Shown here piece by piece: positions 52,471-63,854 of a stretch of 64,000 nt of DNA (positions are counted from its first letter, which is position 1; each line of letters begins with the position of its first letter). The DNA is from Paucibacter sp. KCTC 42545 (GTDB lineage: Bacteria; Pseudomonadota; Gammaproteobacteria; Burkholderiales; Burkholderiaceae_C): the NCBI RefSeq assembly GCF_001477625.1, contig NZ_CP013692.1, forward strand, positions 3,286,001 to 3,350,000, in the 5' to 3' direction. The position numbers and the translations under genes are program-made. A model generated the notes under the pieces. That model worked only from the letters and a program-made list of their open reading frames with translations. It was not told the DNA's origin and made no database searches.

Positions 52471-53309
52471 CGGCGCCGAGCGATGTCAGCGCCGCCCTGC
52501 AGTTAGCGCAAGCCATGGGCCTGGATCGCTTGGATGCCCAGCTGCTGCTGGGCCATGCACTGCAGCGCAACCGCGCCTGGTTGATCAGCCATGACGATGC
52601 ACCCTTGGCCGCCGAGGTGGCCGAGAGCCTGCTGCAGCAATTCCGCCAACGCGCCGAGGGCATGCCCCTGGCTTATCTGACCGGCGAAAAGGAATTCCAC
52701 GGCCTACGCCTGCGCGTCACGCCCGACACCCTGATCCCGCGCCCCGACACCGAAACCTTGGTGGACTGGGCGCTGGAAATCCTGCGCGCCGAATGCCCCG
52801 GCCTGCCGCGCGTGATCGACCTGGGCACAGGCAGCGGCGCCATCGCCCTGGCCATCAAGGCCGGCCATCCACAAGCCGATGTGCACGCGCTGGATTTCAG
52901 CTCGGCCGCGCTGGCCGTGGCGCAAGCCAATTCACGCGAATTGAACTTGCCGCTGCAATTTCACCAGGGCAATTGGTGGGAGCCGCTGGACGGCCAGCGT
53001 TTCGCGCTGATCGTCAGCAACCCGCCTTACATCGCCGGGCAGGACGAACACCTGCCCGCCCTGCGCCATGAACCCCTCAGCGCCTTGACGCCCGGCCGCG
53101 ATGACGCCACCGGCATGCGTGACTTGCTCACCCTCATCAACGGGGCGCCCGAGCATCTGCTGCCCGGCGCCTGGTTGCTGCTGGAGCATGGCTACGACCA
53201 GGCGCCGGCCGTTGCTGCGGCGCTGCAGGCCCGCGGCTTTGCCGAAGTGAGCCTGCGCCGCGATCTGGGCGAGCAGCCGCGCGTCACCGGCGGGCGCTGG
53301 CCGGCTTGA
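52467..53309 (+). CDS. prmC: Release factor glutamine methyltransferase
   Basis: A protein of 280 residues that methylates the Gln of the GGQ motif in release factors. The N-terminal helical domain contains [20 protein letters not shown]. The substrate-contact segment is [10 protein letters not shown], then [15 protein letters not shown] motif I is [15 protein letters not shown], and the catalytic NPPY is in [12 protein letters not shown] take the ATG at 52467, overlapping the prfA stop. Confidence 0.97.
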   Translation: MTAPSDVSAALQLAQAMGLDRLDAQLLLGHALQRNRAWLISHDDAPLAAEVAESLLQQFRQRAEGMPLAYLTGEKEFHGLRLRVTPDTLIPRPDTETLVDWALEILRAECPGLPRVIDLGTGSGAIALAIKAGHPQADVHALDFSSAALAVAQANSRELNLPLQFHQGNWWEPLDGQRFALIVSNPPYIAGQDEHLPALRHEPLSALTPGRDDATGMRDLLTLINGAPEHLLPGAWLLLEHGYDQAPAVAAALQARGFAEVSLRRDLGEQPRVTGGRWPA

Positions 53310-53446
53310 TGATCTGACGGCCTGATCGTGTGATGGTGGGGTGGCTTGATCGCCACAAAAGGAAGCGCTTCACCGGCAATTTGTCATTTCCCTGCGGACC
53401 GGCCTGACGTAGCATCAATCCAAAACCACTGCCGCAGGAGACCGCC

Positions 53447-54106
53447 ATGAAGACCGCGTGTTCAGCTCACCGTCTGCCCTCCCTGCGTGCCTCCCAGTAT
53501 TCAGCAAGTCTGCTCTTGGCCTTGGCAGCCACGAGCGCGCTGCTTTTTTCACCCAAGCCCGCCCACGCCAGCGATATTGCCGCGGCGGCCAAGCCCAGCG
53601 ATGGCCTGAAATGGCAGGCCCGCTTGGAGCTGGGTAGCCCGGACGCCGACAAGGCCTACAGCGGCTCGGCCTCTCGCCTACTCAGTGCCCAGCTGATGGG
53701 CGACTATTTCCTCACCGGCTCCGGCCTTGGCGGCGTGCAAGGCGGGCTGCGCGCCACCGGCGGCATGCTGCTGGGGCCGCGCTCGATGAGCCAGCACGGC
53801 CTGGGCTCAGCGATGGGCGGAAACTCCGCCAGACTGGGGCAAAACTGGTCCATCAGCCAGCGTAGCTTGGGCAGCAGTTCACCGGGCCTGGAAGCGGGCG
53901 ACCCGACCACCACCATGTCATACCTGGGCCTGGGTTACACCGGCCAGTCGCTGCGCGGCGGTTGGGGCTTCAGCGCCGACTTAGGGCTGCTGAGCAATAG
54001 CACCGGCCTGCGCCTGGGCAATAGCCGCGGGCCAGGCATGGATGAGTTGCTGCGCGATCTGCGCTTCCAGCCGGTGCTGCAACTCGGCCTGTCGTACAGC
54101 TACTGA
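53447..54106 (+). CDS. Exported hypothetical protein, probably a small outer-membrane barrel
   Basis: A protein of 219 residues. The signal peptide (SASLLLALAATSALLFSPKPAHA) is followed by Gly/Ser/Leu-rich segments such as LMGDYFLTGSGLGGVQGGLRATGGMLLG, YLGLGYTGQSLRGGWGFSADLGLLS and a final PVLQLGLSYSY. Alternating hydrophobic residues and a C-terminal aromatic residue (Tyr) point to an outer-membrane beta-barrel. I do not recognise the family. GGAG precedes the ATG. It stands alone between prmC and grxD. Confidence 0.75.
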   Translation: MKTACSAHRLPSLRASQYSASLLLALAATSALLFSPKPAHASDIAAAAKPSDGLKWQARLELGSPDADKAYSGSASRLLSAQLMGDYFLTGSGLGGVQGGLRATGGMLLGPRSMSQHGLGSAMGGNSARLGQNWSISQRSLGSSSPGLEAGDPTTTMSYLGLGYTGQSLRGGWGFSADLGLLSNSTGLRLGNSRGPGMDELLRDLRFQPVLQLGLSYSY

Positions 54107-54169
54107 ATTCGGGGGCTTTACGCCTGACCGATAATCCACCCCAGTTAATTAACCAAGGGGTGTAGAGCT

Positions 54170-54487
54170 ATGAGCGACGTTCAGCAGCGCATTGACGAGC
54201 TGGTCAAGAACAACCGTGTTGTCCTGTTCATGAAGGGCACGGCGCAATTTCCCATGTGCGGTTTCTCCGGCCGCGCCATCCAGATCCTCAAGGCCGCCGG
54301 TGTCACCGACCTGAAGACCTTCAATGTGCTGGACGACGCCGAAGTGCGCCAGGGCATCAAGGACTACGCCAACTGGCCCACCATTCCCCAGCTCTACGTC
54401 AACGGTGAGTTCCTGGGTGGCTCGGACATCATGATGGAAATGTACGAGTCCGGCGAGCTGCAACAGACCCTGGCCACCAGCGCCTGA
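54170..54487 (+). CDS. grxD: Monothiol glutaredoxin, Grx4 family
   Basis: A protein of 105 residues with the monothiol active site CGFS (Cys30 in QFPMCGFSGRA). The glutathione-binding WPTIPQLYVNGEFLGGSDIM follows. Grx4-type proteins carry [2Fe-2S] clusters with glutathione and pass them to other proteins or to BolA partners. The family length is normal. prmC, a hypothetical gene, grxD and ubiX follow each other on the plus strand, and the gap to ubiX is only 8 nt. Confidence 0.96.
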   Translation: MSDVQQRIDELVKNNRVVLFMKGTAQFPMCGFSGRAIQILKAAGVTDLKTFNVLDDAEVRQGIKDYANWPTIPQLYVNGEFLGGSDIMMEMYESGELQQTLATSA

Positions 54488-54495
54488 GCCCCTCA

Positions 54496-55071
54496 GTGAC
54501 AACGCCGCAAAGGCTTGTTGTCGGCATCACCGGCGCCACCGGCGCAGCCTACGCGCTGCGTCTGCTGCGCCGTGGCCGCGAGCTCGGGCTGGAAACGCAT
54601 CTGATCGTCACCCCCGCCGGGGTGCTGAATGCGCACCACGAACTGGGCCTGGACAGATCGAGCCTGGAGCGCGAAGCCAGCTTCGCCTACTCCCCCGCCG
54701 ATGTGGGCGCCTGCGTGGCCAGCGGCAGCTTTGCCACCGCCGCCATGGTGGTGGCACCTTGCTCGATGAAGACCCTGGCCTCGGTGGCCCACGGCTTCGG
54801 CGACAACTTGCTGACGCGCGCCGCCGACGTCACCCTGAAGGAGCGCCGCCGCCTGATCCTGATGGTGCGCGAGACGCCTTTCAATCTGGCGCATCTGCGC
54901 AATATGACGGCCGCCACCGAAATGGGCGCCATCATCTTCCCGCCCCTGCCGGCCTTCTATCACCACCCGCAAAGCATCGAAGAGCTGATCAACGAAAGCG
55001 CCGAACGTGTGCTGGAATTGGCCGGCGTGCTGGGTGCCGCGCCCAAGGCCTGGGGCGGCCTCAAGAACTGA
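54496..55071 (+). CDS. ubiX: Flavin prenyltransferase
   Basis: A protein of 191 residues starting with GTG at 54496. It makes prenylated FMN, the cofactor of the UbiD decarboxylase in ubiquinone synthesis. Motifs are VGITGATGAAYALRLL at the N-terminus, MVVAPCSMKTLASVAHG, LILMVRETPFNLAHLRNM and the C-terminal PPLPAFYHHPQS. The GTG start gives a normal N-terminus and lies 8 nt after grxD. No ubiD is in the window. ispB, which makes the ubiquinone side chain, lies 6.5 kb downstream. Confidence 0.95.
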   Translation: MTTPQRLVVGITGATGAAYALRLLRRGRELGLETHLIVTPAGVLNAHHELGLDRSSLEREASFAYSPADVGACVASGSFATAAMVVAPCSMKTLASVAHGFGDNLLTRAADVTLKERRRLILMVRETPFNLAHLRNMTAATEMGAIIFPPLPAFYHHPQSIEELINESAERVLELAGVLGAAPKAWGGLKN

Positions 55072-55132
55072 AGTCGCAAGGCGCAGCGCAGCCGAACTGC
55101 GCACTGCCTTGCGGACCTCGTTCACATTGACC

Positions 55133-55759
55133 CTAACGCTCGCCAGGCATCAACCACTGGCGGCGGCAAGCGAATACCGCATCAGGATATTCGGCGCGAC
55201 CACGGCTGCCGTTGTAGCGGCCCAGGGCGAGGAACATATCGCCCTTCTCGCGGTCCAGGTAGTGGCGCAGAATCACGCAGCCGAATCGCAGATTCGTCTG
55301 CATATGGAAGAGCCGTGAGGCCTGCCCGTCGCCAATCGACTTGGCCCAGAACGGCATCACCTGCATATAGCCACGCGCCCCGGCCGAGCTGATGGCGTAT
55401 TTGCGGAAACCGCTTTCTACCTGCACGAGGCCCAGCACCAAGCTGGGCTCAAGCCCGGCGCGCTTGGCCTCGTACCAGATCGTTTCGAGAAACTCGATGC
55501 GGGTCTGCGTCTCGCTCTTACGGCGCTTGAGCCGCTCGCTCATTTCACCCAGCCAGCGCAGATAGACCAGGCGCTGCTCGACGTCATCAAAGCGCGGTTT
55601 AGGTGGCGCGCTATTGGCCACCGCCGCGCTCAGGGCCGAGCGCACCGAGTCGATCAAAGGCTCTTCAACCTGGGCGCCGGCCTGACTCGGCCGCGGCAGC
55701 CAGCCCGCCGCCAAAGCAGCCAGCAAGAGGCCGCGGCGGCGCAACTCCTGAGGGCCCAT
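55133..55759 (-). CDS. Lytic transglycosylase (SLT domain)
   Basis: A protein of 208 residues. A short signal (RRRGLLLAALAAGWLPRPSQA) is followed by a helical region, then the lysozyme-like SLT domain. This contains GLVQVESGFRKYAISSAGARGYMQVMPFW with the catalytic Glu, NLRFGCVILRHYLD, and ALGRYNGSRG. It cleaves peptidoglycan to 1,6-anhydro products in the periplasm. The ATG at 55759 overlaps the proS stop (TGATG), so it is probably translated with proS; a TTG one codon upstream is also in frame. proS followed by an SLT gene is common in Burkholderiales. Confidence 0.92.
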   Translation of the reverse strand: MGPQELRRRGLLLAALAAGWLPRPSQAGAQVEEPLIDSVRSALSAAVANSAPPKPRFDDVEQRLVYLRWLGEMSERLKRRKSETQTRIEFLETIWYEAKRAGLEPSLVLGLVQVESGFRKYAISSAGARGYMQVMPFWAKSIGDGQASRLFHMQTNLRFGCVILRHYLDREKGDMFLALGRYNGSRGRAEYPDAVFACRRQWLMPGER

Positions 55760-57504
55760 CAAAGCTTCAGCTTGCCCTTCAGATGAGCCAGCACATCGGC
55801 CAGAGCCAGCTTGCTGGCCTCGGCATCGCGGCGGCCTTGCACTTCGACCTGGCCTTCTTTGAGGCCACGGTCGGACAGCACCACACGCTGCGGTACGCCG
55901 ATCAACTCCCAGTCGGCGAACATGGCGCCGGGGCGCTCGCCACGGTCATCCAGCAGCACATCCACACCCAGGTCGCGCAACTCGTCGTAGAGCTTGTGAG
56001 CGGCGGCCTTGACCTCTTCGCTGCGGTCCATGCCGATCGGGCAGATCACCACGCTGAACGGCGCCAAGGCGTCGGGCCAGATGATGCCGCGGGCATCATG
56101 GTTCTGTTCGATGGCGGCGCCCAAGATTCGGGTCACACCGATGCCGTAGCAGCCCATCACCATGTGCTGGGGCTTGCCGTTCTCGTCCAGGAAGGTGGCG
56201 TTCATGTCCTTGGAGTACTTGGTACCCAGCAAGAACACATGGCCCACTTCGATGCCGCGTTGAATCGCCAGCACGCCCTTGCCGTCCGGCGAGGGATCAC
56301 CGACCACGACGTTGCGGATGTCCGCCACCAGATCTGGCTCGGCCAGGTCGCGGCCCCAGTTGGCGCCGGTGAAGTGGCAATCCATCTGATTGGCGCCGCA
56401 AACAAAATCGCTCATCAGTGCGACCGTGCGGTCAGCCACCACCTTGACCGGCTTGAGCAACTTGATCGGGCCCAGATAGCCTGGCTTGCAGCCGAAGTGA
56501 TCCTCGATCTCGGTATGCGTCGCGAAGCGGAAGCCACCCTTCAGACCCTCGATCTTGCCGGCCTTGACTTCGTTCAGCTCATGGTCGCCACGCAGCAGCA
56601 GCAGCCAAACGGTGGATTTGACGATGGCGCCGTCTTTATCCAGTTCATCACTGGCCAAGACAATCGACTTCACGGTTTGACTCAGCGGCAAGCCCAGCAG
56701 CGCCGCCACGTCTTCACAGGTGCTCTTGCCCGGTGTGGGCGCGAGGGTCAGGTCTTGCGTCGCAGCCGCGCGCTCGGCCAGCAAGGCCACGCCTTCGGCC
56801 AATTCGATATTGGCGGCGTAGTCGCTGGTCGGGCAGTAGACGATGGCGTCTTCACCGGTGTCCGCGATGACCTGGAACTCATGCGAAATTTCGCCACCGA
56901 TGGCGCCGGTGTCGGCCGCCACGGCGCGGAACTGCAGGCCAAAGCGATCGAAGATGCGCTGGTAGGCCGCGTACATATTTTGGTAGCTCAGCGTGGCGGT
57001 GGCCACATCGCGGTCGAAGGAATAGGCGTCCTTCATCGTGAACTCACGACCGCGCATGACGCCGAAACGCGGGCGGCGCTCGTCACGGAACTTGGTCTGG
57101 ATGTGATAGAAATTCTTGGGCAACTGCTTGTAGCTGCGCAGCTCCTGGCGGGCGATGTCGGTCATCACCTCCTCAGACGTTGGCTGGATGATGAAGTCAC
57201 GGCCATGGCGGTCTTTCACGCGCAGCAACTCGGGGCCCATCTTGTCAAAGCGGCCGGTTTCTTGCCACAGCTCAGCGGGCTGCACGATAGGCATCAAGAG
57301 CTCGACGGCGCCGGCACGGTTCATCTCCTCGCGGATGATCGCTTCCACCTTGCGAATCACGCGCAAGCCCATCGGCATGTAGTTGTAAATGCCCGCGCCA
57401 ATGCGCTTGATCATGCCGGCGCGCATCATCAGCTGATGGCTGACAACCTCGGCATCGGCCGGAGCTTCTTTGAGGGTGGAAATGAAGAACTGGGAAGCTT
57501 TCAT
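55759..57504 (-). CDS. proS: Prolyl-tRNA synthetase, bacterial type
   Basis: A protein of 581 residues. The class II core has motif 1 [22 protein letters not shown], motif 2 [18 protein letters not shown] and motif 3 [13 protein letters not shown]. Between motifs 2 and 3 lies the editing (INS) domain that removes mischarged alanine. A C-terminal anticodon-binding domain follows. The ATG at 57504 ([15 protein letters not shown]) is the canonical start; the longer frame upstream lacks conservation. It is divergent from rppH across 140 nt and coupled to the lytic transglycosylase gene. Confidence 0.97.
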   Translation of the reverse strand: MKASQFFISTLKEAPADAEVVSHQLMMRAGMIKRIGAGIYNYMPMGLRVIRKVEAIIREEMNRAGAVELLMPIVQPAELWQETGRFDKMGPELLRVKDRHGRDFIIQPTSEEVMTDIARQELRSYKQLPKNFYHIQTKFRDERRPRFGVMRGREFTMKDAYSFDRDVATATLSYQNMYAAYQRIFDRFGLQFRAVAADTGAIGGEISHEFQVIADTGEDAIVYCPTSDYAANIELAEGVALLAERAAATQDLTLAPTPGKSTCEDVAALLGLPLSQTVKSIVLASDELDKDGAIVKSTVWLLLLRGDHELNEVKAGKIEGLKGGFRFATHTEIEDHFGCKPGYLGPIKLLKPVKVVADRTVALMSDFVCGANQMDCHFTGANWGRDLAEPDLVADIRNVVVGDPSPDGKGVLAIQRGIEVGHVFLLGTKYSKDMNATFLDENGKPQHMVMGCYGIGVTRILGAAIEQNHDARGIIWPDALAPFSVVICPIGMDRSEEVKAAAHKLYDELRDLGVDVLLDDRGERPGAMFADWELIGVPQRVVLSDRGLKEGQVEVQGRRDAEASKLALADVLAHLKGKLKL

Positions 57505-57644
57505 GATGGCGGGCGGACTCGGCAAAAAAGATGCTTCGCAAACGCGGCGAAACAAGGCAAAGGGTGGGGTCAGGGTAAGCGAGGACGATGCCGGGGTGGC
57601 ATCCCAATGCAATAATCAAACCAACTATAGATTCGAGGTTGATT

Positions 57645-58289
57645 ATGCTCGACCGTGAAGGCTTTCGGCCCAACGTCGGCATCATCCTGCTCAACCACAG
57701 GAATGAAGTGTTTTGGGGCAAACGCATCCGCACGCATTCCTGGCAGTTCCCGCAAGGGGGCATCAATTACGGCGAGACGCCTGAGCAGGCGATGTATCGC
57801 GAGCTCCACGAAGAAGTGGGGCTCGTGCCCGACCATGTGCGCATCATTGCGCGCACCCGCGATTGGCTGCGCTACGAAGTGCCCGATCATTTCATTCGCC
57901 GCGATGCGCGTGGGCACTACCGTGGGCAAAAACAAATCTGGTTCTTGCTTCAGCTGGTGGGGCGTGACTCCGACATGAACTTGCGCGCCACCAACCACCC
58001 TGAGTTCGACGCCTGGCGCTGGAACGAGTACTGGGTGCCACTGGAGGCAGTGATCGAGTTCAAGCGCGGCGTGTACGAGAACGCCTTGACCGAATTGGCG
58101 CGCTACCTGCCGCGGCTCAATCAGCACAATCGCTATTTGCGCTCGGGCCTGCGTTCGCACCATCATCAGGCAGGCCGCAACGAAGAGGTACAGCCGGGCA
58201 CGGAAAACGCCCAGACCGAGTCCAATGACGCGGAAGCCAAGCCCAGCGCAACGCCCGACACCAGGCATCAGCCCGGGTCGAGTGGCTAA
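57645..58289 (+). CDS. rppH: RNA pyrophosphohydrolase (Nudix)
   Basis: A protein of 214 residues from the ATG at 57645 ([15 protein letters not shown]). It removes pyrophosphate from the 5' end of transcripts, opening them to RNase E decay. The Nudix box spans about residues 38-60 ([11 protein letters not shown]... followed by RELHEEVGL). Downstream are the typical [11 protein letters not shown] and [11 protein letters not shown]. The C-terminal 50 residues are a Gln/Asn/Glu-rich tail beyond the fold, seen in longer betaproteobacterial homologues. It is convergent with proB, whose stop is 3 nt away. Confidence 0.95.
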   Translation: MLDREGFRPNVGIILLNHRNEVFWGKRIRTHSWQFPQGGINYGETPEQAMYRELHEEVGLVPDHVRIIARTRDWLRYEVPDHFIRRDARGHYRGQKQIWFLLQLVGRDSDMNLRATNHPEFDAWRWNEYWVPLEAVIEFKRGVYENALTELARYLPRLNQHNRYLRSGLRSHHHQAGRNEEVQPGTENAQTESNDAEAKPSATPDTRHQPGSSG

Positions 58290-58292
58290 GGC

Positions 58293-60628
<2,336 letters not shown>

Positions 60629-60668
60629 CTAGCCCCCGTCGGCGAATCGCATTCGCTGAAGTCTGCGC

Positions 60669-60926
60669 TTAGGCAGCCGTCACGAACACGGTCTGGCGGC
60701 TCTTTTCACCCTTGATGGCGAACGACACGTGGCCGTCAACCAAGGCGAACAGCGTGTGGTCCTTGCCGATACCGACGTTAGTGCCGGGATGGAACTTGGT
60801 ACCGCGCTGACGCACGATGATGGAACCTGCCGAGATGAGTTGGCCGCCGAAGGCCTTCACACCCAACATCTTTGGTTTGGAGTCGCGGCCGTTTCGTGTT
60901 GAACCGCCGCCCTTTTTCTGTGCCAT
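60669..60926 (-). CDS. rpmA: 50S ribosomal protein L27
   Basis: A protein of 85 residues with the typical start [16 protein letters not shown], then [24 protein letters not shown] and [17 protein letters not shown]. The N-terminus reaches the peptidyl-transferase centre of the ribosome. It follows rplU by 42 nt on the same strand, the usual arrangement. Confidence 0.98.
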   Translation of the reverse strand: MAQKKGGGSTRNGRDSKPKMLGVKAFGGQLISAGSIIVRQRGTKFHPGTNVGIGKDHTLFALVDGHVSFAIKGEKSRQTVFVTAA

Positions 60927-60968
60927 GGATCAGCTCCTTGAACTGTTAGCTAAAGAAGAAAACCGCGC

Positions 60969-61280
60969 TCAGCCGTTCACCGTGCTGATCAACAGCTCGG
61001 TGAAGTTCTGGCGATGGCCTTGACTCTTCTTGTAGTGCTTACGACGGCGCAGCTTGAAGATGCGCACTTTGTCGTGCCTACCGTGAGCCACAACTGTGGC
61101 GGAAACGCTTGCGCCCGCAACCAAGGGAGTGCCAATCTTCAATTCAGCGCCGTTGCCGACAGCCAAAATTTGGTCGATCACAATCTCTTGGCCAACATCC
61201 GCAGCAATCTGTTCTATCTTGATCTTTTCGCCGGCAGCAACTTTGTATTGCTTACCGCCGGTTTTTATGACCGCGTACAT
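60969..61280 (-). CDS. rplU: 50S ribosomal protein L21
   Basis: A protein of 103 residues: [25 protein letters not shown] at the N-terminus and [18 protein letters not shown] at the rRNA-binding C-terminal part. It is the first gene of rplU-rpmA(-obgE-proB). The promoter at 61374-61401 lies about 95 nt upstream. Confidence 0.98.
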   Translation of the reverse strand: MYAVIKTGGKQYKVAAGEKIKIEQIAADVGQEIVIDQILAVGNGAELKIGTPLVAGASVSATVVAHGRHDKVRIFKLRRRKHYKKSQGHRQNFTELLISTVNG

Positions 61281-61373
61281 ATCAGCCCTTTCAATTAAAC
61301 CTGCCCGGCACTCGTCAATTCATCAGAGCAAGCCAGGCCAAACCCCTGCCACCCAAGAGCAACAGAGCCCGCG

Positions 61374-61401
61374 AGTATAGCACGACTTGCTGCTTTGACA
61401 A
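61374..61401 (-). promoter_or_regulatory. rplU-rpmA promoter
   Basis: On the minus strand: -35 TTGTCA (61396-61401), 16-bp spacer, -10 TATACT (61374-61379). The 5' leader is about 85 nt. Confidence 0.65.
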
Positions 61402-61485
61402 GCGACCAACCGTGCCGCAGCGCCTGCACGACAGCCGCTGTGCAAACCCAAGCGTGCCGCGCCGGGGTTCGCGCGGCTGTTCCTA

Positions 61486-61491
61486 TAATCC
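61486..61491 (+). promoter_or_regulatory. -10 element of the ispB promoter
   Basis: Perfect TATAAT 26 nt before the GTG start of ispB. The -35 region is weak. Confidence 0.4.
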
Positions 61492-61517
61492 ACCTTCCGT
61501 CCCAATGAGAGCCGAGA

Positions 61518-62522
61518 GTGCACGCTGCGACTGCTTCGTCCCCCTCCACCGATCCCCTCCTGAGCGAGGCACTTGCCACACTGGCAGCAGAGATGCTGGA
61601 AGTCGATGCCGTCATTGCCCAGCGCCTGAGCTCTGACGTGGCTTTGATCAATCAGATTGCCGGCTACATCGTGCATGCCGGCGGCAAGCGCATGCGCCCC
61701 AAGCTGGTGCTGCTGTTTGCCAACGCACTCGGCTACGACCAACCTGGGCGCTTTGAACTCGCCGCGGTGGTGGAGTTCATCCACACCGCCACGCTTTTGC
61801 ACGACGACGTGGTGGATGAGTCCTCGCTGCGCCGCGGCAAGAAAACCGCCAACGCCCTGTTCGGCAATGCCGCCAGCGTGCTGGTGGGCGACTTCCTCTA
61901 CTCGCGCGCCTTCCAGATGATGGTGTCGGTGAACAAGCTGCGCGTACTGGATGTGCTGGCCGAGGCCACCAATGTGATCGCCGAGGGCGAGGTCTTGCAG
62001 TTGATGAATATGCATGACCCCGACATCACGGTGGAAGCCTATCTGCGCGTGATCCGCTACAAAACCGCCAAGCTGTTTGAAGCCAGCGCACGACTAGGTG
62101 CCGTGCTGGCGGATGCCGGGCCCGAGATCGAAGAGGCCTGCGCCGGCTACGGCCGCGCTCTAGGCACCGCCTTCCAGCTGATCGACGACGTGCTCGACTA
62201 CGAAGGCGACAGCCAAGCACTGGGCAAGAACGTTGGCGACGACCTGCGCGAAGGCAAGACTACGCTACCCCTGCTAATCGCCATGGAACGCTGCAATGCC
62301 GAACAACGCCAGCTCTTGCGCCACGCCATCGAGCATGGCGAGCAAGAGAAACTGGCCGAGATCGTCGCCATCGTGAGCGAAACCGGCGCACTGGAAGCCA
62401 CCCGTGAAGCCGCAAGAGCCGAAGCAAAATTGGCTCGCGACTGCCTCAATCTCTTGCCCGACTCAAAATGGCGAAAATCCCTGCTAGAATTTGCGGCTCG
62501 GTCGGTTGAGCGCTCTTTCTGA
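61518..62522 (+). CDS. ispB: Octaprenyl/polyprenyl diphosphate synthase
   Basis: A protein of 334 residues starting with GTG at 61518 (no in-frame ATG nearby). It builds the ubiquinone side chain from isopentenyl diphosphate. The first Asp-rich motif is LLHDDVVDESSLRRG, and the second is FQLIDDVLDYEGD. GGKRMRPKLVLL, before the first motif, binds the diphosphate. Chain length is inferred from the family (C40 in most betaproteobacteria). It is divergent from rplU and lies 93 nt before tRNA-Pro. Confidence 0.95.
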   Translation: MHAATASSPSTDPLLSEALATLAAEMLEVDAVIAQRLSSDVALINQIAGYIVHAGGKRMRPKLVLLFANALGYDQPGRFELAAVVEFIHTATLLHDDVVDESSLRRGKKTANALFGNAASVLVGDFLYSRAFQMMVSVNKLRVLDVLAEATNVIAEGEVLQLMNMHDPDITVEAYLRVIRYKTAKLFEASARLGAVLADAGPEIEEACAGYGRALGTAFQLIDDVLDYEGDSQALGKNVGDDLREGKTTLPLLIAMERCNAEQRQLLRHAIEHGEQEKLAEIVAIVSETGALEATREAARAEAKLARDCLNLLPDSKWRKSLLEFAARSVERSF

Positions 62523-62615
62523 GTCGACTCTCAGCCACTCGAGACAAGCAGTAAAAGAAGTACAAGACGTTTTGCGCTGGACTTGCGAAAAGCCAAGTCC
62601 CAGTCGCCAGAACAT

Positions 62616-62692
62616 CGGGGTGTAGCGTAGCCAGGTAGCGCGCCACGTTCGGGACGTGGAGGCCGGAGGTTCGAATCCTCTCACCCCGACCA
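62616..62692 (+). tRNA. tRNA-Pro (anticodon CGG)
   Basis: 77 nt with encoded CCA. Acceptor stem CGGGGTG/CACCCCG, anticodon arm CCACG-TTCGGGA-CGTGG, T-arm with TTCGAAT. It reads CCG codons. It lies downstream of ispB. Confidence 0.95.
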
Positions 62693-62876
62693 GGAATTTC
62701 TCAAGTCAGCAGAAATCCTCGGTCTTTCAAATCAACTCACCCATGGTTTGTTCAAGTTTGCCCTGCGGCAGGCCTTGACTAGGCGTGTAGTCGAGTTTGG
62801 CTCTGCGTCCGCTTTCCGCGCAGGCCTAGCAATCCTCGCCCCTACAATCCGCGCCACACTGATGGAGCTAGCACGC

Positions 62877-63479
62877 ATGTCCGCGCCGATTGATTTCTAC
62901 TTCGACTTCGCCTCGCCCTACGGCTACATCGCCTCGGCCGTCATCGACCAACTGGCGGAACGGCATGGCCGCAGCGTCAACTGGCACGTGATCGTGCTGG
63001 ACGCCAATTTCAACTCACTCGAGCGCATCCGCATACCGCACAACGTGATGCGCAGCGACTACATCCGCCGCGATGCCGAGCGCCTGGCCACCTATTACGG
63101 TGTCGAGTACAAGACCCCCTCGACCCTGGGCGTGCACACCGAGCAAGCGGCGCGGATCTTCCACTGGATCAACGACCGCAACCCACAGCAAGGCCGCGAC
63201 TTCGCCAAGCATGTGCTGCAGGCCTATTTCATCAAAGACCAGAACGTCGCCGCAGCCGAAGTGCTGCAGGCCATCTGCGAAGCCATGGGCATCTCCGCCG
63301 AGGACTTCCACGAAGCCAGCAGCGGCTCGGCCAGCCGGGCTCGCCTGAAGGCCGAGGTGGACATGGCCGAGGCGCGCGGCGTGTTCGGCTCGCCCTTCTT
63401 CATCGTCGAAGGCGAGCGTTTCTGGGGCAATGACCGCCTACCCCAACTCGAACGCTGGCTCGCCAACGGCCCTTACTGA
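62877..63479 (+). CDS. 2-Hydroxychromene-2-carboxylate isomerase family (DsbA-like) protein
   Basis: A protein of 200 residues. I choose the ATG at 62877 because GGAG lies 9 nt upstream and MSAPIDFYFDFASPYGYIAS is the family's N-terminus; an ATG at 62862 is also in frame. The thioredoxin/kappa-GST fold carries Ser in place of the redox Cys (FASPYGY), and GVFGSPFFIVEGERFWGNDRL near the end. Relatives isomerise naphthalene-ring breakdown products using glutathione, but most chromosomal copies have no known substrate. It stands alone; a 76-bp repeat array begins at its stop codon. Confidence 0.88.
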   Translation: MSAPIDFYFDFASPYGYIASAVIDQLAERHGRSVNWHVIVLDANFNSLERIRIPHNVMRSDYIRRDAERLATYYGVEYKTPSTLGVHTEQAARIFHWINDRNPQQGRDFAKHVLQAYFIKDQNVAAAEVLQAICEAMGISAEDFHEASSGSASRARLKAEVDMAEARGVFGSPFFIVEGERFWGNDRLPQLERWLANGPY

Positions 63480-63838
63480 GTCAGGACCGAAGCAAGGCCC
63501 TGCGGCCTTGCTGACGCCTGACGAAGGCCGAGCCGCCTACGAGCGGATTGGCTGAGTCAGGACCGAAGCAAGGCCCTGCGGCCTTGCTGACGCCTGACGA
63601 AGGCCGAGCCGCCTACGAGCGGATTGGCTGAGGCAGAACCGAAGCAAGGCCCTGCGGCCTTGCCGACGCCTGACGAAGGCCAAGCCGCCCACGAGCGGAT
63701 TGGCTGAGGCAGAACCGAAGCAAGGCCCTGCGGCCTTGCTGACGCCTGACGAAGGCCAAGCCGCCTACGAGCGGATTGGCTGAGGCAGGACCGACACAGG
63801 GCCCAAATGCCCCACTGAGGCCGGACCGGCGCAAGGCC
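63477..63838. repeat. 76-bp tandem repeat array
   Basis: Units start at 63477, 63553, 63629, 63705 and 63781 (exact 76-bp period), and a degenerate part unit starts near 63816. Each unit has a strong hairpin GCAAGGCC-CTGC-GGCCTTGC and a second arm GACGCCTGACGAAGGC. The first unit begins at the stop codon of the isomerase gene, but the gene's own codons are not repeated. There are no spacers, so this is not CRISPR. It fills the space to a convergent gene. Confidence 0.92.
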
Positions 63839-63854
63839 AAGGGCCTTGCTCGCA

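Noticed and set aside
63477..63838. CRISPR array
   Set aside because: Units follow each other directly with no unique spacers, and no cas genes are present; it is a plain tandem repeat.
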